From Allantophomopsis cytisporea (Eukaryota; Ascomycota; Leotiomycetes; Phacidiales; Phacidiaceae): a stretch of DNA of 64,000 bases. The stretch spans positions 1,240,001-1,304,000 of the forward strand of contig CP103032.1 in assembly GCA_024752435.1 (NCBI GenBank), read 5' to 3'. Below, in pieces: positions 23,796-37,086 of this stretch. Under the pieces are notes generated by a model. The model saw only the letters and a list, made by a program, of their open reading frames with translations. It was not told where the DNA came from and ran no database searches. Made by a program: the position numbers and the translations under genes. Numbering within the stretch: position 1 is the first letter of the stretch; each line of letters starts with the position of its first letter.

Positions 23796-25934
23796 ATGTC
23801 TGGCAATGGCCACTCCGCTGATGTTGGCACCTCATCTGGAAGGGCCTCCATGAACAGTAGCGCTGCCTCGAGCGCTCCGGGAAGTCCGTCAATGTAAGTT
23901 CCATTCTCTCCTTTTCTTGCCATTGAGAAGTACGCAGAGATGATTCTGACAAAATCTCTTCAGTGGACCAATGGGTCAGAACTCCGGTCCTCCTTCAGAC
24001 GTGCGCACTTCGACAGTACCAACACCTATGAGACAAAATTCTGGGAGCACTACTCCAAGAACCAGGCCGCCACCGTAAGCGATGCTCCCATTATACCATG
24101 CGTATTGCAGAGCCATCTAATATGTGTAATCCAGAAATTCACTACAGATTCCAGGCTTGACTCGCTCTAGAGCTTCCCCCGATGGACGAATTGCTCAGCG
24201 AGATGTTGCGTCGAAGTTGGTAATCATCATGGTTGGTCTACCAGCAAGGGGGAAGTCATACATTACGAAAAAGATACAGCGTTACTTATCTTGGCAACAA
24301 CATAACACCAAAATCTTCAATGTAGGAAATAGAAGGAGAGTGGCAGCAGGTGTCTCTGGCCCCATCCCCGCTCCTCCGAAGTCTCCAAAGTCCCAGAATG
24401 CACGTCTGGGCATGCGTACTGGGTCTATTGGAGGAAAATTCGATGCTCCAACAGAGGCTGCTCATATTTTGCTTAATGGTAGCCGACCTCCGCCGGCGGC
24501 TGTCGAAGAGGAGGAGGCCGATGGAGAAGAGCTTACAAAAGTTGATTCTCAAACAATGCCAGAGCCTGAAACGATGGATCAGTCCGCAGGATTCTTCGAC
24601 CCATCAAACACCAGAGCCTCCCAGATCCGAGAGCAGGTCGCCCTCTCCACCTTGGACGAACTCTTGGACTATCTCCTCAATCAAGATGGTTCTGTCGGTA
24701 TTCTCGACGCCACAAATAGCACTGTCGAACGACGCAAGCTTCTTTTCAAGCACATCAAAGATAGAGAGCCCAAGCTTGGTATCTTGTTTATTGAAAGTGT
24801 TTGCGAAGACAAGAACGTAAGTCTGAACTTTACGCTATACAAAAACTTATACTGATCTATACAAGCTCCTCGAGGCCAATATGCGCCTGAAGCTTTCCGG
24901 TCCCGACTACAAGGACAAGGATCCGGAAAAGTCGCTTGCAGACTTCAAGAAGCGCGTGGCTGCATATGAGTCGGCTTACGTACCTTTGGGCGACTACGAA
25001 GAGGAGCAGCATATGCAATATATTAAGGTAATTCATTCTGCGATTCGAACAGGGAAATCAACTAATTCACCAGTAGATGATTGATGTTGGCAAAAAAGTT
25101 ATTCACTTCCAATTGAAGGGCTTCCTCGCAGGCGGTATTTCATCTTATCTAACCACATTCAATCTTCACCCACGACAGATCTGGATTACAAGGCATGGAA
25201 AATCAGAAGACAATGCCCGTGGTAAGCTGGGAGGAAATTCTGATATCACCCCAGAAGGCCGAGCATACGGAACAGTTCTATACAATTTCATCACAACAAA
25301 GCGGAAGGAATTCGCGATTCAGCAGAAAGAAAGGGCTCTCAAATCGAGATTCCCGCCACTTCCGGGAGAGACTACTCCACCTTACCCTGGCAATCTTGGT
25401 GTTGAAGAAGAACGTAACTTTTGTGTCTGGACTTCGATGCTCAAGCGAAGCATACAAACGGCAGAGGACTTTGATGCGGACGATGACTATGATGTTAAGA
25501 ATTGGGAAATGTTGAATGAGCTCAATGCTGGTGATTTCGAAGGACTCACCTATCACGAAATCGAAACGAGACATCCTACTGAGTATGCTAAAAGGGCCCA
25601 CGACAAGCTGCACTATGTGTACCCTGGAGTCGGAGGTGAGGGTTACCTTCAAGTTATTAGTAGACTCAGAGATATGGTTCGAGAAATTGAGAGAATCACC
25701 GACGACGTCCTCATAATCGGCCACCGGTCTATCGCGCGTGTTCTCATGGCTTACTTCATGAACTTGGATCAATCGAGTATTACCAACCTCGATGTTCCCT
25801 TGGGAATGTTGTATGCCATCGAACCGAAGCCATACGGTATCGAGTTCCATGCCTACAAGTACAATGAGCAGGCACAGTGGTTTGATTGGCTCCCAAAGTA
25901 CGAACCACAGATGGAGACGGTGAAGGGAAACTAG
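23796..25934 (+). CDS. 6-phosphofructo-2-kinase / fructose-2,6-bisphosphatase
   Basis: Five exons: 23796-23893, 23964-24074, 24135-24816, 24866-25027, 25077-25934; 636 residues. The enzyme makes and breaks fructose 2,6-bisphosphate, the regulator of glycolysis versus gluconeogenesis, in the cytosol. Kinase half: Walker A GLPARGKSY, NVGNRRR, GILDATNSTVERRK, ESVCEDKN. Phosphatase half: RHGKSEDN (catalytic His kept, unlike the Ser of yeast Pfk26), NELNAGDFEG, and GHRSIARVLMAYF, so both activities are likely. Oddity: about 75 extra residues rich in Pro, Ser and Glu lie between NVGNRRR and FFDP, where the usual enzyme has about 10. The Ser/Thr-rich N-terminal 75 residues are probably a phosphoregulated tail. 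Exon 3 start is set at 24135 because it keeps phase with exon 2; a nearby AG would break the frame. Upstream in-frame codons lack ATG, so 23796 is the start. Confidence 0.92.
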
Positions 25935-27799
25935 ATATACGAAGTTGATCCCATTTTCATATCACGGCGTTCGGTCTAGATAGACTGCGGGACTGGAGAA
26001 TTGGTTTGTATTGGCAGCATAGCGACCGGGCTTCTTTTCTAAGGCGAAGTTTACTCAATGATAGCATTGCTTTGGCGAAAGATTTGGTGTCGTTTTTCTC
26101 TTCCTTCTTTTCTTCTTTTGGGTCTGGCTTTGGCTTTTTTTTTGTTTTTTTTGCGAGATATGTAACAAGCAATCCTGATACGATAAGGAGTCTAGAGCTT
26201 CTTTGGCGGCGATCCCAACTTCATTTGATAGAGAAACAATAGACAGATAAAGACACTTTCCAAAGAGATATGTTCTTCGTATTGCTATATGGAAGTTGGC
26301 TTATTTGTTCTCCCAACATCCTGTTAACATTTGACGCCATGTACAATTCAATATTACTAGCATTTGAGGACAGAGCAAGCACAATAGAGATTAGAATAGC
26401 AAGTCTATAAAGACTTCATCTACGGTCATATTTCACAGTCTCTAGTTTAAAAGATGGAGATTAATATGGGGAAACATTTCGATTCCGCGTTGTAGGCTAA
26501 CGTGTTTTCACGACTGGGGTGGGGAAAGTCAACCGGTATTTGCCAAGAAAAGAATGAAGTAGAGAGCACGAAAGCAGGTTTCAAGAGGGGCCCCATGAAT
26601 TGCGTGTCTTTTCTACTTATCAAAGTCCTTGCCATACTGATGGTAATGGTACTGCACGTACCAGCCCCATGCATATTTCCTAGGTATTGAAATACTCCGA
26701 GGCATGTAGTACTGTGTACAAACATTATAATGGGACCTATATACAGTCACTCACCACGTTAAATGAGACATAGTTATCGCCCTGTTAGAGAGGCTCAGGC
26801 AAGACAACAGATACAAAATCCCCTGTCTTTTCGAGCCTACGGTTCTAACCTTGTCCCATGTTATGTGACCAGTGACTGTATGTATACATGTGTATACATA
26901 CCTGCAACAACTTCAAGGTACGAAGAGCATGTTCCTGAGTACATACGCACATACTCCAAGCGGCTCTTTATTAGTTCCTGGTTCTCCCTAATCCTTGGGG
27001 TTATTTGTTATCTCTGCCAAGGAAAGCAAGCGAGGACCTTGACACGCAGAGTGAAGAGTAATTATGGACGGCACTTATTTGTTCCTACATACATACCCTG
27101 TCTGTCACCCTTCATACAATCGTGGTACCAACGCAAAAGGGCCGTTAATGGCACATTTGCGTGTTATCGAAGATGGGCAAGTTAGTTGTTTGTCAATGGA
27201 TTGTCATTGCCATTCGAGGAACACATATGTTGACGTCGCAGACAGCAAATTATATTTGAGCACATCGTAACAAGGAATACATCAGGTACAATATCAGTGC
27301 ATCGTGTCTACCTCACATATATGTATGTATGTACTGCGTATACATACATATATGCCAACACCTCCAGTGCATGTGCGTATGTATGTATGTACGTATCTAC
27401 GTGCACGGTAAGTACGCACTGTGACACTCTAGTGGTCTACAGTCCATACATCGTGACACATATTATTATTCTCCTATACGCCAGGGTTTTGATATGTGTG
27501 CCGAAGAAAACACATGATATGGCCTCTCGGGGATGATACTTGATACCCTCCGCACTTATTGCCTTATGACCTTTCGGGGTGTGATACTGACCTTCCGGGG
27601 ATATGAGGTGTGATACTTGATACTACTACGACAACTTTCACCGCACGGCTATCTAGATCTCTTACGCAGTTCACCAAATTCCCTACATATTCCGTCAATG
27701 ATCTGCCCGTAGGTCAAGCAAGTCGATAAAGTATGATGATCCCAGATCCTCTCGTGTTATTATTGCGTCATCTCCATAGAATTGTTCTTATGTGTGTGA

Positions 27800-27826
27800 A
27801 TGTATGTATGTATGTATGTATGTATG
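27800..27826. repeat. GTAT tetranucleotide microsatellite
   Basis: Six to seven uninterrupted TGTA/GTAT units. Confidence 0.9.
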
Positions 27827-28440
27827 CGCATATCTATCTATGTCTATCACTTCCATGCTAGAGGCTGTCCACCGTGCCTACATCATCAGGTAGATGGCTT
27901 GATAATACGCAACCATGCCCTGCGCATACAGGTACTGCAAAGACAAGACAGCTATGATGTATGTCCCTATTAAAATTGACCTCGCCCTTGTGATAATTGC
28001 GAAGTACTCTTACAGACGTGGTAACCATCACCAGAAAGTGCGTAACATCCTGGGCCTCTCGGAGAATTGTCTCACACTTTAATCCTCTTCTCCTCAACGT
28101 CTTTGAATCTTCTCGCAGAAACAAAAAACATCGAGCCGCGTGAGTATACCAGCCACCTAGAGAAATCATAGTGCCTTGAAATAGGGAAAGACCTCTTTTC
28201 TTCCAATCTACCTTACCTTACCTTACCTTTAGCTTTGTCTACTCCAGTACCTTGATGAGAGGAATACGCAGTACATAGTATAGAGTGTCTGACTCTTGAT
28301 ATAATCTTAAAAAAGCCCCCATAATAATGCCTTTGGTGGCGCCTCACCCACACTCAATACGAACTATGGGTACAAGTTGTACCAAGGCTCTGTGTACAAT
28401 GGTAGTCCGTCCACTATTACCTACCTATCTATACATACAT

Positions 28441-28468
28441 ATCCACATATCCACATATCCACATATCC
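28441..28468. repeat. ATCCACAT octamer array
   Basis: Three full copies plus a partial copy of the 8-mer ATCCACAT in direct tandem. Confidence 0.9.
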
Positions 28469-29950
28469 AAATTTCTAGTAAGTAATAAATGCAGAGATGA
28501 ACTATTTAGAGTTACGGCTTGGCGAGCCGTGCGAGGGCTATGGGGTTTATTGGCTACCGTGACCCAGACTCAGTATTCGCTATATATTCGCCATCCATCT
28601 CGATTACATCTATTGCAAGAAGCACTGCGAGCCCTCGGGGCTTTTCCGACCAGGATATTATGCCTAGCCATTTCACGGCTACAACAAGAGTGACGACCTG
28701 ATGAGTAACAGTTCTGTCAACAATAATGGTGCGAGAATTTCTGCGTTAGATTGGCACGATTGGGAAACCCGATGCGAGTAAGAGAGAGACGCGGGAAGAG
28801 CAGTTTTCTCCGGATTATTCTCGACGGGCTATTTGGCAACGGTTGACTATCCCGGATACATAAGGGTAGGCGTTGGATCATTGAAGCGTCGGAATCCGAT
28901 TCGGGGACCGGATGAAAGTTAATGTGAACGCTGAACGGATATCTAGAACAAAATTATCATCGACCAATAATAAAAAGGTGAACAAGATATGAGACGCCGA
29001 AAGTGAAATACATACGGATGGAGTTGAGTACTCTTCGTAAGATGCCCTTGTAATGTCATGAGGAAGGCTCTGACAGATCGAATAGTCGTCGAAGATGACA
29101 AAAGGTTTCAAGAAGCTCAATCGCAACGACTCAACTTTGAAGTAGGTGTAGATAGATAGATAGATACTCATTCATGTACTGCCTGTGCCATCGAAAAAAT
29201 AAAGAAATCAAGCTCGTCCACCAAATTGGTATGTACAAAAGGTGAGGAAACGTCCTCATCTGCCTACCTAAGTAGGTATATTATTAATAGATGATTAAAA
29301 GGCCACAAGTCCACACCAAATCTTCCTACAATTAATGTTTGTAGAGATTGTCATCTATTTCCCTAAATACAGAAGAGAGTATTTGCTGTATTCTAGTGGG
29401 CTGTCACGGCTATCTACACAGTAGAGAGAATTAAATATAAACTACTTTAGAGTGTTGTGCATCAATAGGTACCTTACCTTTCTTCGAACGATATATTATC
29501 TAACCAGCGTGCTTATTCACTATAGGTAACTTTTCCCATCCAATCTTGTCTTATATAGAATGAAGAGGTCTTCCCTCTTCATTATCCCTAAAGTTGAATC
29601 AAGGTTTATATAATACAAAGCACAATACCCTATCTTCAAAAGGTGTCATACCTCTTTGTATCATCGATGTACACTTGTGGTTCGTTGCTGTTCCAATGTT
29701 ACCTCGTAAAGTTTGCTTATCATGGGATGGATTTTACAATGATGCCCACATATTTCGAAATGAGGCGACGATTACTCTGTATATAAATGAGATATGAATC
29801 CTGCTACGAGTCATCAACGTGGTATTATCGGAAGCAATAAGAGGAAAGGCTTGAGTAGTAAGGTACAATTGATATGGCAAGGGTAAAAGGCGGTATGTTT
29901 AATCATAAATGGGATCTGTGGATGAAGTGCTGAAGGGTAAAGAAGATACA

Positions 29951-29978
29951 TCTCCTCCTCCTCCTCCTCCTCCTCCTA
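29951..29978. repeat. CTC/TCC trinucleotide microsatellite
   Basis: About nine CTC units, not inside any recognised coding frame. Confidence 0.9.
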
Positions 29979-30901
29979 CCTTAGGTACAAGGAGGCAGGC
30001 ATGTAGGCAATAATATGTAAGCAGTATGGACGACATTACATAGACTGGTTGAGGTGCACCACTATCAAATAAGGTATGCCAACATGCCGATGTAAGATAA
30101 TCTAGCTTTTCTTTTGTACCTAGGTATGTATGTATGCTGCCAACTCTGCTTATGCTTCTTGCCTTATTGATACATAGCTGATTATGTACCTTGTGCTATG
30201 CTCATGCTCATCCATGTCTATCCTCACCTAAGCATTCTCTCATCTGTCCTCGTTTTCTGGTTATGCTATCCGGAATAAGAGGGCCCTTCATACACATTCA
30301 CTCACTACCTTACCTTATCCTATCCCATCCTATTCTTTCCGCTACAGAGTCATATAATTCCGATATTTCACGACCTGACCTGACTTTATCACTTCCGGTC
30401 CATGTTTCAGTCCGCACTGGTTGATGTTGCTATGTTGAATGGGAAAGGATGACAATACTCTGAGGTTGTATACTGAGTTTCTTGGTTCTCTGTAGGTAGA
30501 CAAATAATATGAAGAGATAGAATAGGTAAGGATTCGTGAAGCAGGCCAGGGCAGCTAGTGAACGGCTGGTTCTTCCCAGTGTCTATGCTTCTTCAATGGA
30601 ACTTTACCTTACACACTCTCTCTCTTGTGTGTGTGTACGTACATTTAATCCCCAAGGCTCTCTCTCTCTCTTTTTCTCTTGTCCCTCTACGTACTAACTA
30701 CTACTACGCACTACTCTACGTACAGGGTCTTCTTACACACACACACCACTTTGTCTTTCTCTTCTGCCACACGCACCTCCCCTCCCCTCCCATCCACTAC
30801 TCACCCTCGCTTCGCTTCGCTTTTACTCGCTCGCATATGTATGGTATGCTTGCTTGACCCTTCTCCACTCTCTAAAGTACTTCCTTAGCGCCACGAAACA
30901 A

Positions 30902-30972
30902 GTGAGAAGAGAGAGCAAGAGGAAGAGTACCAGAGAGAGTCAGAGATAGAGATTGAGAGAGATAGAGATTGA

Positions 30973-31003
<31 letters not shown>

Positions 31004-31080
31004 TGTGTGTGTGTGTAATAGAGTGAAAAGAGAGAGAAAAAGAGTCAGAGAGTGGTAGAGAGAAATAGAGAGACTGAGAC
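30902..31080. repeat. GA/GAGA-rich purine tract
   Basis: About 180 nt of GAGA/GATAGA repeats with a short GT run (31003-31017), 680 nt upstream of the MGA2 start codon. Confidence 0.85.
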
Positions 31081-31759
31081 CTAGACTGAGATGTGCAGCC
31101 CAGCCAGCCATACAGACACAGACCGACACTAAGATACGCTACGCATCAACCCATCTCCGACCACACAATTCAGTCACATCCGTGTCGAAATCTATCCTAC
31201 GTGCCTACTTACTTACCTACCTACTACTACTCTGCTCACTGCGTAATTGAAACGACGTACGTCCTTACCAACCATACACGACTTCTCTTCTTACTTTACC
31301 TCGCCGTCGACTACATCTCCCCAAGTCACCTTTCGCCTTCTCACTCGTTCCAGTACAGCGACGCGATACCCTACTCCTCCCAAAGTGGCTATCTCGAGCC
31401 TTCCCATTCCTCGTCAACCTGCCAAATACAAAACCCTGGCACAGGCAACAACCGCCAACCACTCGAGCGCAATACTTGCTTACCTAGCATTGACGTCGAC
31501 GCGCACAGTTTTTACTCTTACGCCGCCGCCGCCGCCGCCGAGATTGCTGAGCGCAGCATGATTTCTTGAGACTGAAGGGCCTCAGTTCTCCTACATCCAC
31601 AATCCTCGCAGCTGGTTACGGCAACTCGATCAGATCCAACAGGCTGGATCAGACGAACTCACTGCGCTTGACTCCTTTTAAGTCTTTCACAGGTCACAAC
31701 TGTCTTGATTCCAATAGTGAACTACTGTCTCGAGTAGGAGCTGTCGATTCTGTAAAGCG

Positions 31760-34700
31760 ATGCAGGCCACTGAAAGTTTTCTTGGAAGCTCTCCCTTTAC
31801 TATCGAATCCGAAATGGGCGGTAATCCCTCCGAGGCAGAATTGTTCGAATTCTTCAACGCTCCCGTCGATACACCACAGAGCCCTGGCATATTCTTAGCA
31901 GATGGTGATGACATAGTTTCATACAATCAGTGCATCGAATCTCCACAGCTACAGAAAGTCCACAAATCCCTCATCAATCCTGCAACCATTCACGACAATA
32001 CTTCAACTCGAGCATTATCTGCACCTTCCACGGCCTCACCCGCTGGGTCTTTCGGCGATTCATCATCCGACTCCTCACATCGCAAGCGAAAGTCGTCTTC
32101 GGATTCATCGCGTTCTGCATTGACTGGTCGTGACGTTATGATGGCTGACGATACGGATGTGGGTGATTGGAAGGAAGATGAAATGATGACGGGTGGCGAT
32201 GGACCAGGTTTCCGGGCATTTGGAGCCACAAGCTCTGCGCCTCTGGGTGATACTGTCGACCCATCAACAATGGACATGAACTTCAATTTTAGTGACAAGA
32301 GCATGGAAAACGATTTTGATTTCGACAGTGCGTCGAGTAGCCCAAGTCCCTTTGGCACGGGACCCGCGATGATGGACAGTCCAGAAATGCCCGCGATACA
32401 CTTTGGAACTCCTGGGAAACAGTCACCAATGGTTAAATCCCACGTTGGACACCATATGAAGGCCAATTCAGTAGGCAACTCAAGCTCAATACCTCCTCTT
32501 CATTTATTTTATTCTTTTGTCTTTCTTTCTTGTTTGGAATGAAATTGTACTAACCAGATCCTAGCAACACTCCGTAACTCAGTCGATGCATGGTCTTATG
32601 ACCGGTTCGCGAGAAGCATCACCACTGTCAACTATGGTAACCAGCCAAGGATCATCTCCTGCTGGATTCTTCAATACTTCCCCTTCACCCAACGCAGGCG
32701 TTGAGTTTGTGAGCGGCCAAATGCTCAACAGCGGTCCTCAGAATTATCAATGGCCAATGAATTTCCCTCCAAATGTTTTCGCACCTAACCCGTTCCCTCA
32801 AGGAGTCCAGCCAATGAATATGAGGCCATCGCCTATGGGAACGAATCTCAAGCCTCGATTAACAATTCACCCAACTCCTCTAAAGTCCAGGGTTGAGACG
32901 CAAATCCCAATCAAGATGACCCTTTTTCCAATGCCACCAGGCATCACCAAACTTCATTTGCCAACTCATACTATCTCAAAGCCTAAGCTTCTGGCTAAAC
33001 CTACTCCACCGAAGTCGCCTGATACATTGGAGCTTCACACTGCGTTAGTATGCACAAGTGCTATGCAGAATCGAGCTTTTTTTGATAAAGCATGTGCACG
33101 TGCTGCTGGGCCAGAGCTATCCAATACGTCTCCAAGCAAAAGCTCCGAGACGCAGTCCCCAAGAGCGACAAAGTCTCCAGGAACAGCAATTGAGGATGAT
33201 GATGATGAGAGCAAGCCATTAAATGGTGGAGAAGTACAAATTTGCCAGGGTTGCGTGACGCGAGAGAGAAAGCGCGCTGCACGCAAGAAGGTCAAAAAGG
33301 CAGAAGAGGAAGATGCGTGGCACAAGGACGAAACCAAACGAGTGGTTGTTTTTAACACGCAGGAGGTCAAGGAGTGGCAATCTCCTTCGAATCAAATTCC
33401 TTCCGATGCCACAGGAGATCGTCCAGAGCCGTTTGTTCCTGAAGGTGCTATGCAAGTCGATGCACCAATGCGCATTGCTTGTTACTGCCGGCACCAGAAT
33501 GAGAAGATTGGTTTCCGAGTTATTTTCACTATTAAGGATTATCTAGGAAACCTTGTCGCACAGGAAATCACATCTTCGATAATGATTACTGATGATCACA
33601 AGACGCATACCATTCCCCAGCTTTCCGCCCAAAATTCCAGTGTATCAGAGACTCAACTACATATAACTGGCAACAGCTGCCCTCCAGAGCACAATCCAGA
33701 TGTGCAGTCTGCTGGTGTCATCAACATGAACGGTTTTCGAATGTCGCATTCCACCTCTGACTTGCAAAGCCTACAGAGGAACTCTATGCTTCAATACCAG
33801 CCTACAGTGAATACCAATGTGACTCCTCAGCCTTCGCAGAGTACGTCGACAACACTGACTCCACGGAACTTGTCACGACAAGCCTCACCCGCCGCTTCAG
33901 GGGTTCCAAATGCAAAGAAACGGAAAGCAAGCGGGTCAGGGAAGGTTCCTAGCGGCTTGGCAATGACACGACTGGAAACATCGCAGGCTGTAGGAGGTAA
34001 TCAGATTCTAGCAACGTCCGGACCGCCACCTTTTGCACCAAACATGCCTCCATTCTCAGCTGTACCTGATCACTCACTTCTGCCTCCGACAGCTATGCCT
34101 GTAGCGCATCAGTTCAGTACAGGCCCACCGACACCCAATAGCAATGACAATACTTTCTTCTCGAATAACCACCGATCACAGAGTATGGACCATCTACCTA
34201 TGCATCCTCTTTACTCAGCACCAGTATCTCAACATCCTAGTCGAGCTCCTAGTCCTAATGGTCTGCGGAATACTGTGCAAGCATATCAGTCACAACAGCA
34301 ACAGCAGCAGCATGCTCAACAGCAACACCAAGCACAAGCACAAGCGCAAGCACATCAAGCACAAATCGCCCAGCAGCTTGCCAATGGCCTCTATGGCATC
34401 CCTTTGACTTTAAATCCTCATCATCCTCCAACCATTCATAAACTCATTCCGAGTGAGGGTCCAAAGGCTGGTGGCATCGAGGTGACTTGTCTTGGTAGCG
34501 GTTTCTGCCAGGGTCTCGAGGTCATGTTTGGGGATTCAAAGGCAACAACAACAACTTTCTGGGGGGAAACATCACTTGTCTGCCTCTTACCCCCTGCTGT
34601 GTCTGCTGGGCTGGTACCTGTAACATTCAAGCACCAACATCAGACACAGCCACTACATCCTTCGTTCCCAACACCTCCAATACCCAAACAACAACCGCTC

Positions 34701-36535
34701 TTCAAGTACGTTGACGATGATGAACAGCAAATCATTCGCACGGCACTATTAGTACTGGGACACAAAATGACTGGTAAAATGGAAGATGTCCAGGAATTAG
34801 CTCGAAGGATCGTTGGCGATGGTTCCAACAACTGGGGTGCTTCTGCTGGGCAGTCACCAGCAGGCACATCACAACACTCGCAGGTTTCTGGATTCAATGC
34901 TGCGACCTTTGGTATCGACGTCGAGGCGACATTGTTAAGATGTCTTGATCTCATTGACTTGGACGACAGCCCGCATATGCCACGGTTGAATCTCAGGAGA
35001 CCCTCAGGTCAAACAATGCTTCATTTGGCCTCTTCTCTTGGGCTTCATAGATTTGCAGCTGCACTTCTTGCTCGAGGGGCCAACCCCGAGCCTCGTGACA
35101 GATCTGGTTACACCCCTATGCATTTTGCGGCACTTCACAATCATCCACAGATTGTGCGGCGCTTGATGCTTAGTGGTGCAGATCCCACTATGAGAAGCTT
35201 ACAAGGGTATACACCTGCTGACCTAGCTACGTCCGAAGAGGTGCTTAAGGCAACTCGACGTATAGAACACCACTCACGTACTCGAAGTGGGGGTTCCATG
35301 CGTAGCAGAACCAGTAGTGCGACATCCCTGCGATCCGTTTGGGAACCCCTTTCAACTATCCACTCTCGGGACGGTACGACAGCTTTAGACAACTATGGGG
35401 TCATAGATGACAGTGATGATGATGACTCTGTTGATGACGATCAAGACGACGAGAGAGATGATGCCAATGATGAGGTATTCTGGATGCGATCAAGACGCAG
35501 AAGTAGTGTTAAACCTGTAGCTTCTGCAGCAAATATTCCTTCGCTCAACGTACCTAATCTTGAACACCCGGGTGGTGTTGCATCGCCCACGGCTGCTATG
35601 ACTGCGTTCAGAGATCAACTCAGCGCTCAAATCCAGCACATACAGCAGACGATGCATCTCAACTTGCCAAACCTTCCTCAGATGCCCACTTTGTCCATGA
35701 TGTCGAACCTCCCAGACTATCAGGCATATCTGCCTGCAGCACCGATGGTCAGACGTATTAGTGCAATGGTGCCTCACATGGGAGGACCCAAACAGGATGT
35801 GACCCCCGAGAACGCCAAGGAGCCGGAATATAAATGGTGGGATCTGTTCACGGGTACTCCGTCTCCTGAGCCTCCTGCGTACGAAGATATATTTCCGCAT
35901 GGTGATGCTGATACCAAGAGGAGCTCTGCTGCGCAAGCTGCAGCAGAGGCGCTTGCAGATGAAAAGTGTGCCACGTTGTTTGATCAGCGTGAAATCGAGC
36001 TTCGAGGAGAGAGTTCTGCATCCGGTGCTAGGTCAGCTCTACTTGAGACTGTACGCATTGGAAAGAAGCATTCTATAAGCAAGGAGCAGCAAGATCAACT
36101 TCGCTCGGAACACGCAGAGAGAGTCAAAAGGTTCAGGAGTGATAGGAACCTCTTTTTCATTTGGGTAAGTACCAATCCTTAGAGATCTTCTCACGGGCGA
36201 TCTTCTAATTTGTGATATAGATACCACTTCTTCTTCTCGTTATGTCTGCAGTTATTTACAGTCGTGGCTCTGATGTGCGGTCTGGTGCCGTTCATATTTA
36301 CCGATTCTTCCAAGATCGACGAAACGATCGCCTCATAGAGGTATAATGACTTTTTCTTTATGGCCATGGATTTCGGCCCAGCTTCTGGTGTACCTCATTT
36401 GGGCATTGGATGAGGTGCATTCTGTCAACAAGCATTATATAATTAGCAACGAGTTATTCTTTCACCCGCTCTTCTATTCATGTATGATATTATTCTGTTT
36501 CGTGGCAGGAACTTCGAAAATCAGATGACGGATAG
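31760..36535 (+). CDS. MGA2: Mga2/Spt23-like membrane-anchored transcription factor
   Basis: Four exons: 31760-32470, 32565-36164, 36221-36340, 36509-36535; introns 32471-32564, 36165-36220, 36341-36508; 1485 residues. Homologues sit in the ER membrane, sense lipid saturation or low oxygen, and are released by ubiquitin/proteasome processing to activate fatty-acid desaturase genes. Visible parts: an acidic N-terminus with SSSDSSHRKRKSSSD; the Spt23/Mga2 N-terminal block around RLTIHPTPLKSRVETQIPI; a basic run RERKRAARKKVKKAEEEDA; an IPT/TIG domain near 858-940 (IPSEGPKAGGIEVTCLGSGF); ankyrin repeats near 1050-1130 (GQTMLHLASSLGLHRFAAAL, GYTPMHFAALHNHPQIVRRL); and one membrane span at about 1433-1450 (LFFIWIPLLLLVMSAVIY) with a short basic tail. 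The last two small exons are needed to complete the membrane anchor; without them the protein would lose it. Confidence 0.93.
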
Positions 36536-37086
36536 GAAGGATAGTGGAAGGTTATATCACTTATAGAGTCAGAATGGGAGGTGGTTTAAATTTCATTGCC
36601 GCCCTAGCGGATCCTTTCTGTTAAAATCACTCAATCAGGACAGTAGCCTACAAAGTAATGCAAAACGCGAATGTGTTTCTGTAGCCACTGCCAAATATTT
36701 AAATACAGCGAATCTGACCTGATAGAATGAAATTGTTTCCCTGAGGTTAACAGCATCGCCATGAGTTAATCTACCTACCAAATCCAGCACGACTTCTTGG
36801 ACTGTGGTAGGTTGAATCAATGTTAGTCACCAAGTATTGCTTCGTCAGTTTCTTCTTAAGATGCTTGACTAGCGCGTAATTTCTCCTTACTTGAACGTAC
36901 ATAGAGAAGAAACTTGCAGGGTAACAGCTTGCCTATGTATTTGGTTCCAAGAACAGTGTATAATCAACCTACTTTCTATCACTCGTACATCATACCTAGA
37001 AGGGCGAATAATATCGGCCCCTAAACCATTGACTCCATACCCTCAAAGACCTCCAAGAGCAAAATTATGAATAGCGTAACCAATCA
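36536..37086. other. Convergent spacer (MGA2 / RNH1)
   Basis: 551 nt between facing 3' ends. No repeats or ORFs of note. Confidence 0.6.

Larger units (their letters stand above)
25935..31759. other. 5.8 kb gene-poor region upstream of MGA2
   Basis: No ORF with recognisable protein. Contains GTAT repeats (27800-27826), an ATCCACAT array (28441-28468), a CTC triplet run (29951-29978), a GA-rich tract (30902-31080) and many ACCTACCT/ACCTTACC motifs. Two blocks look less simple in sequence: 27860-28170 and 28500-28920. 31090-31759 probably holds the MGA2 leader; CCGCCGCCG triplets occur at 31519-31538. Confidence 0.5.

Noticed and set aside
24146..24170. Alternative acceptors for PFK-2 exon 3 (24147, 24158, 24170)
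   Set aside because: The first two put exon 2 out of frame with stops; the third stays in frame but deletes the IPGLTRSR block. 24135 keeps phase and that block.
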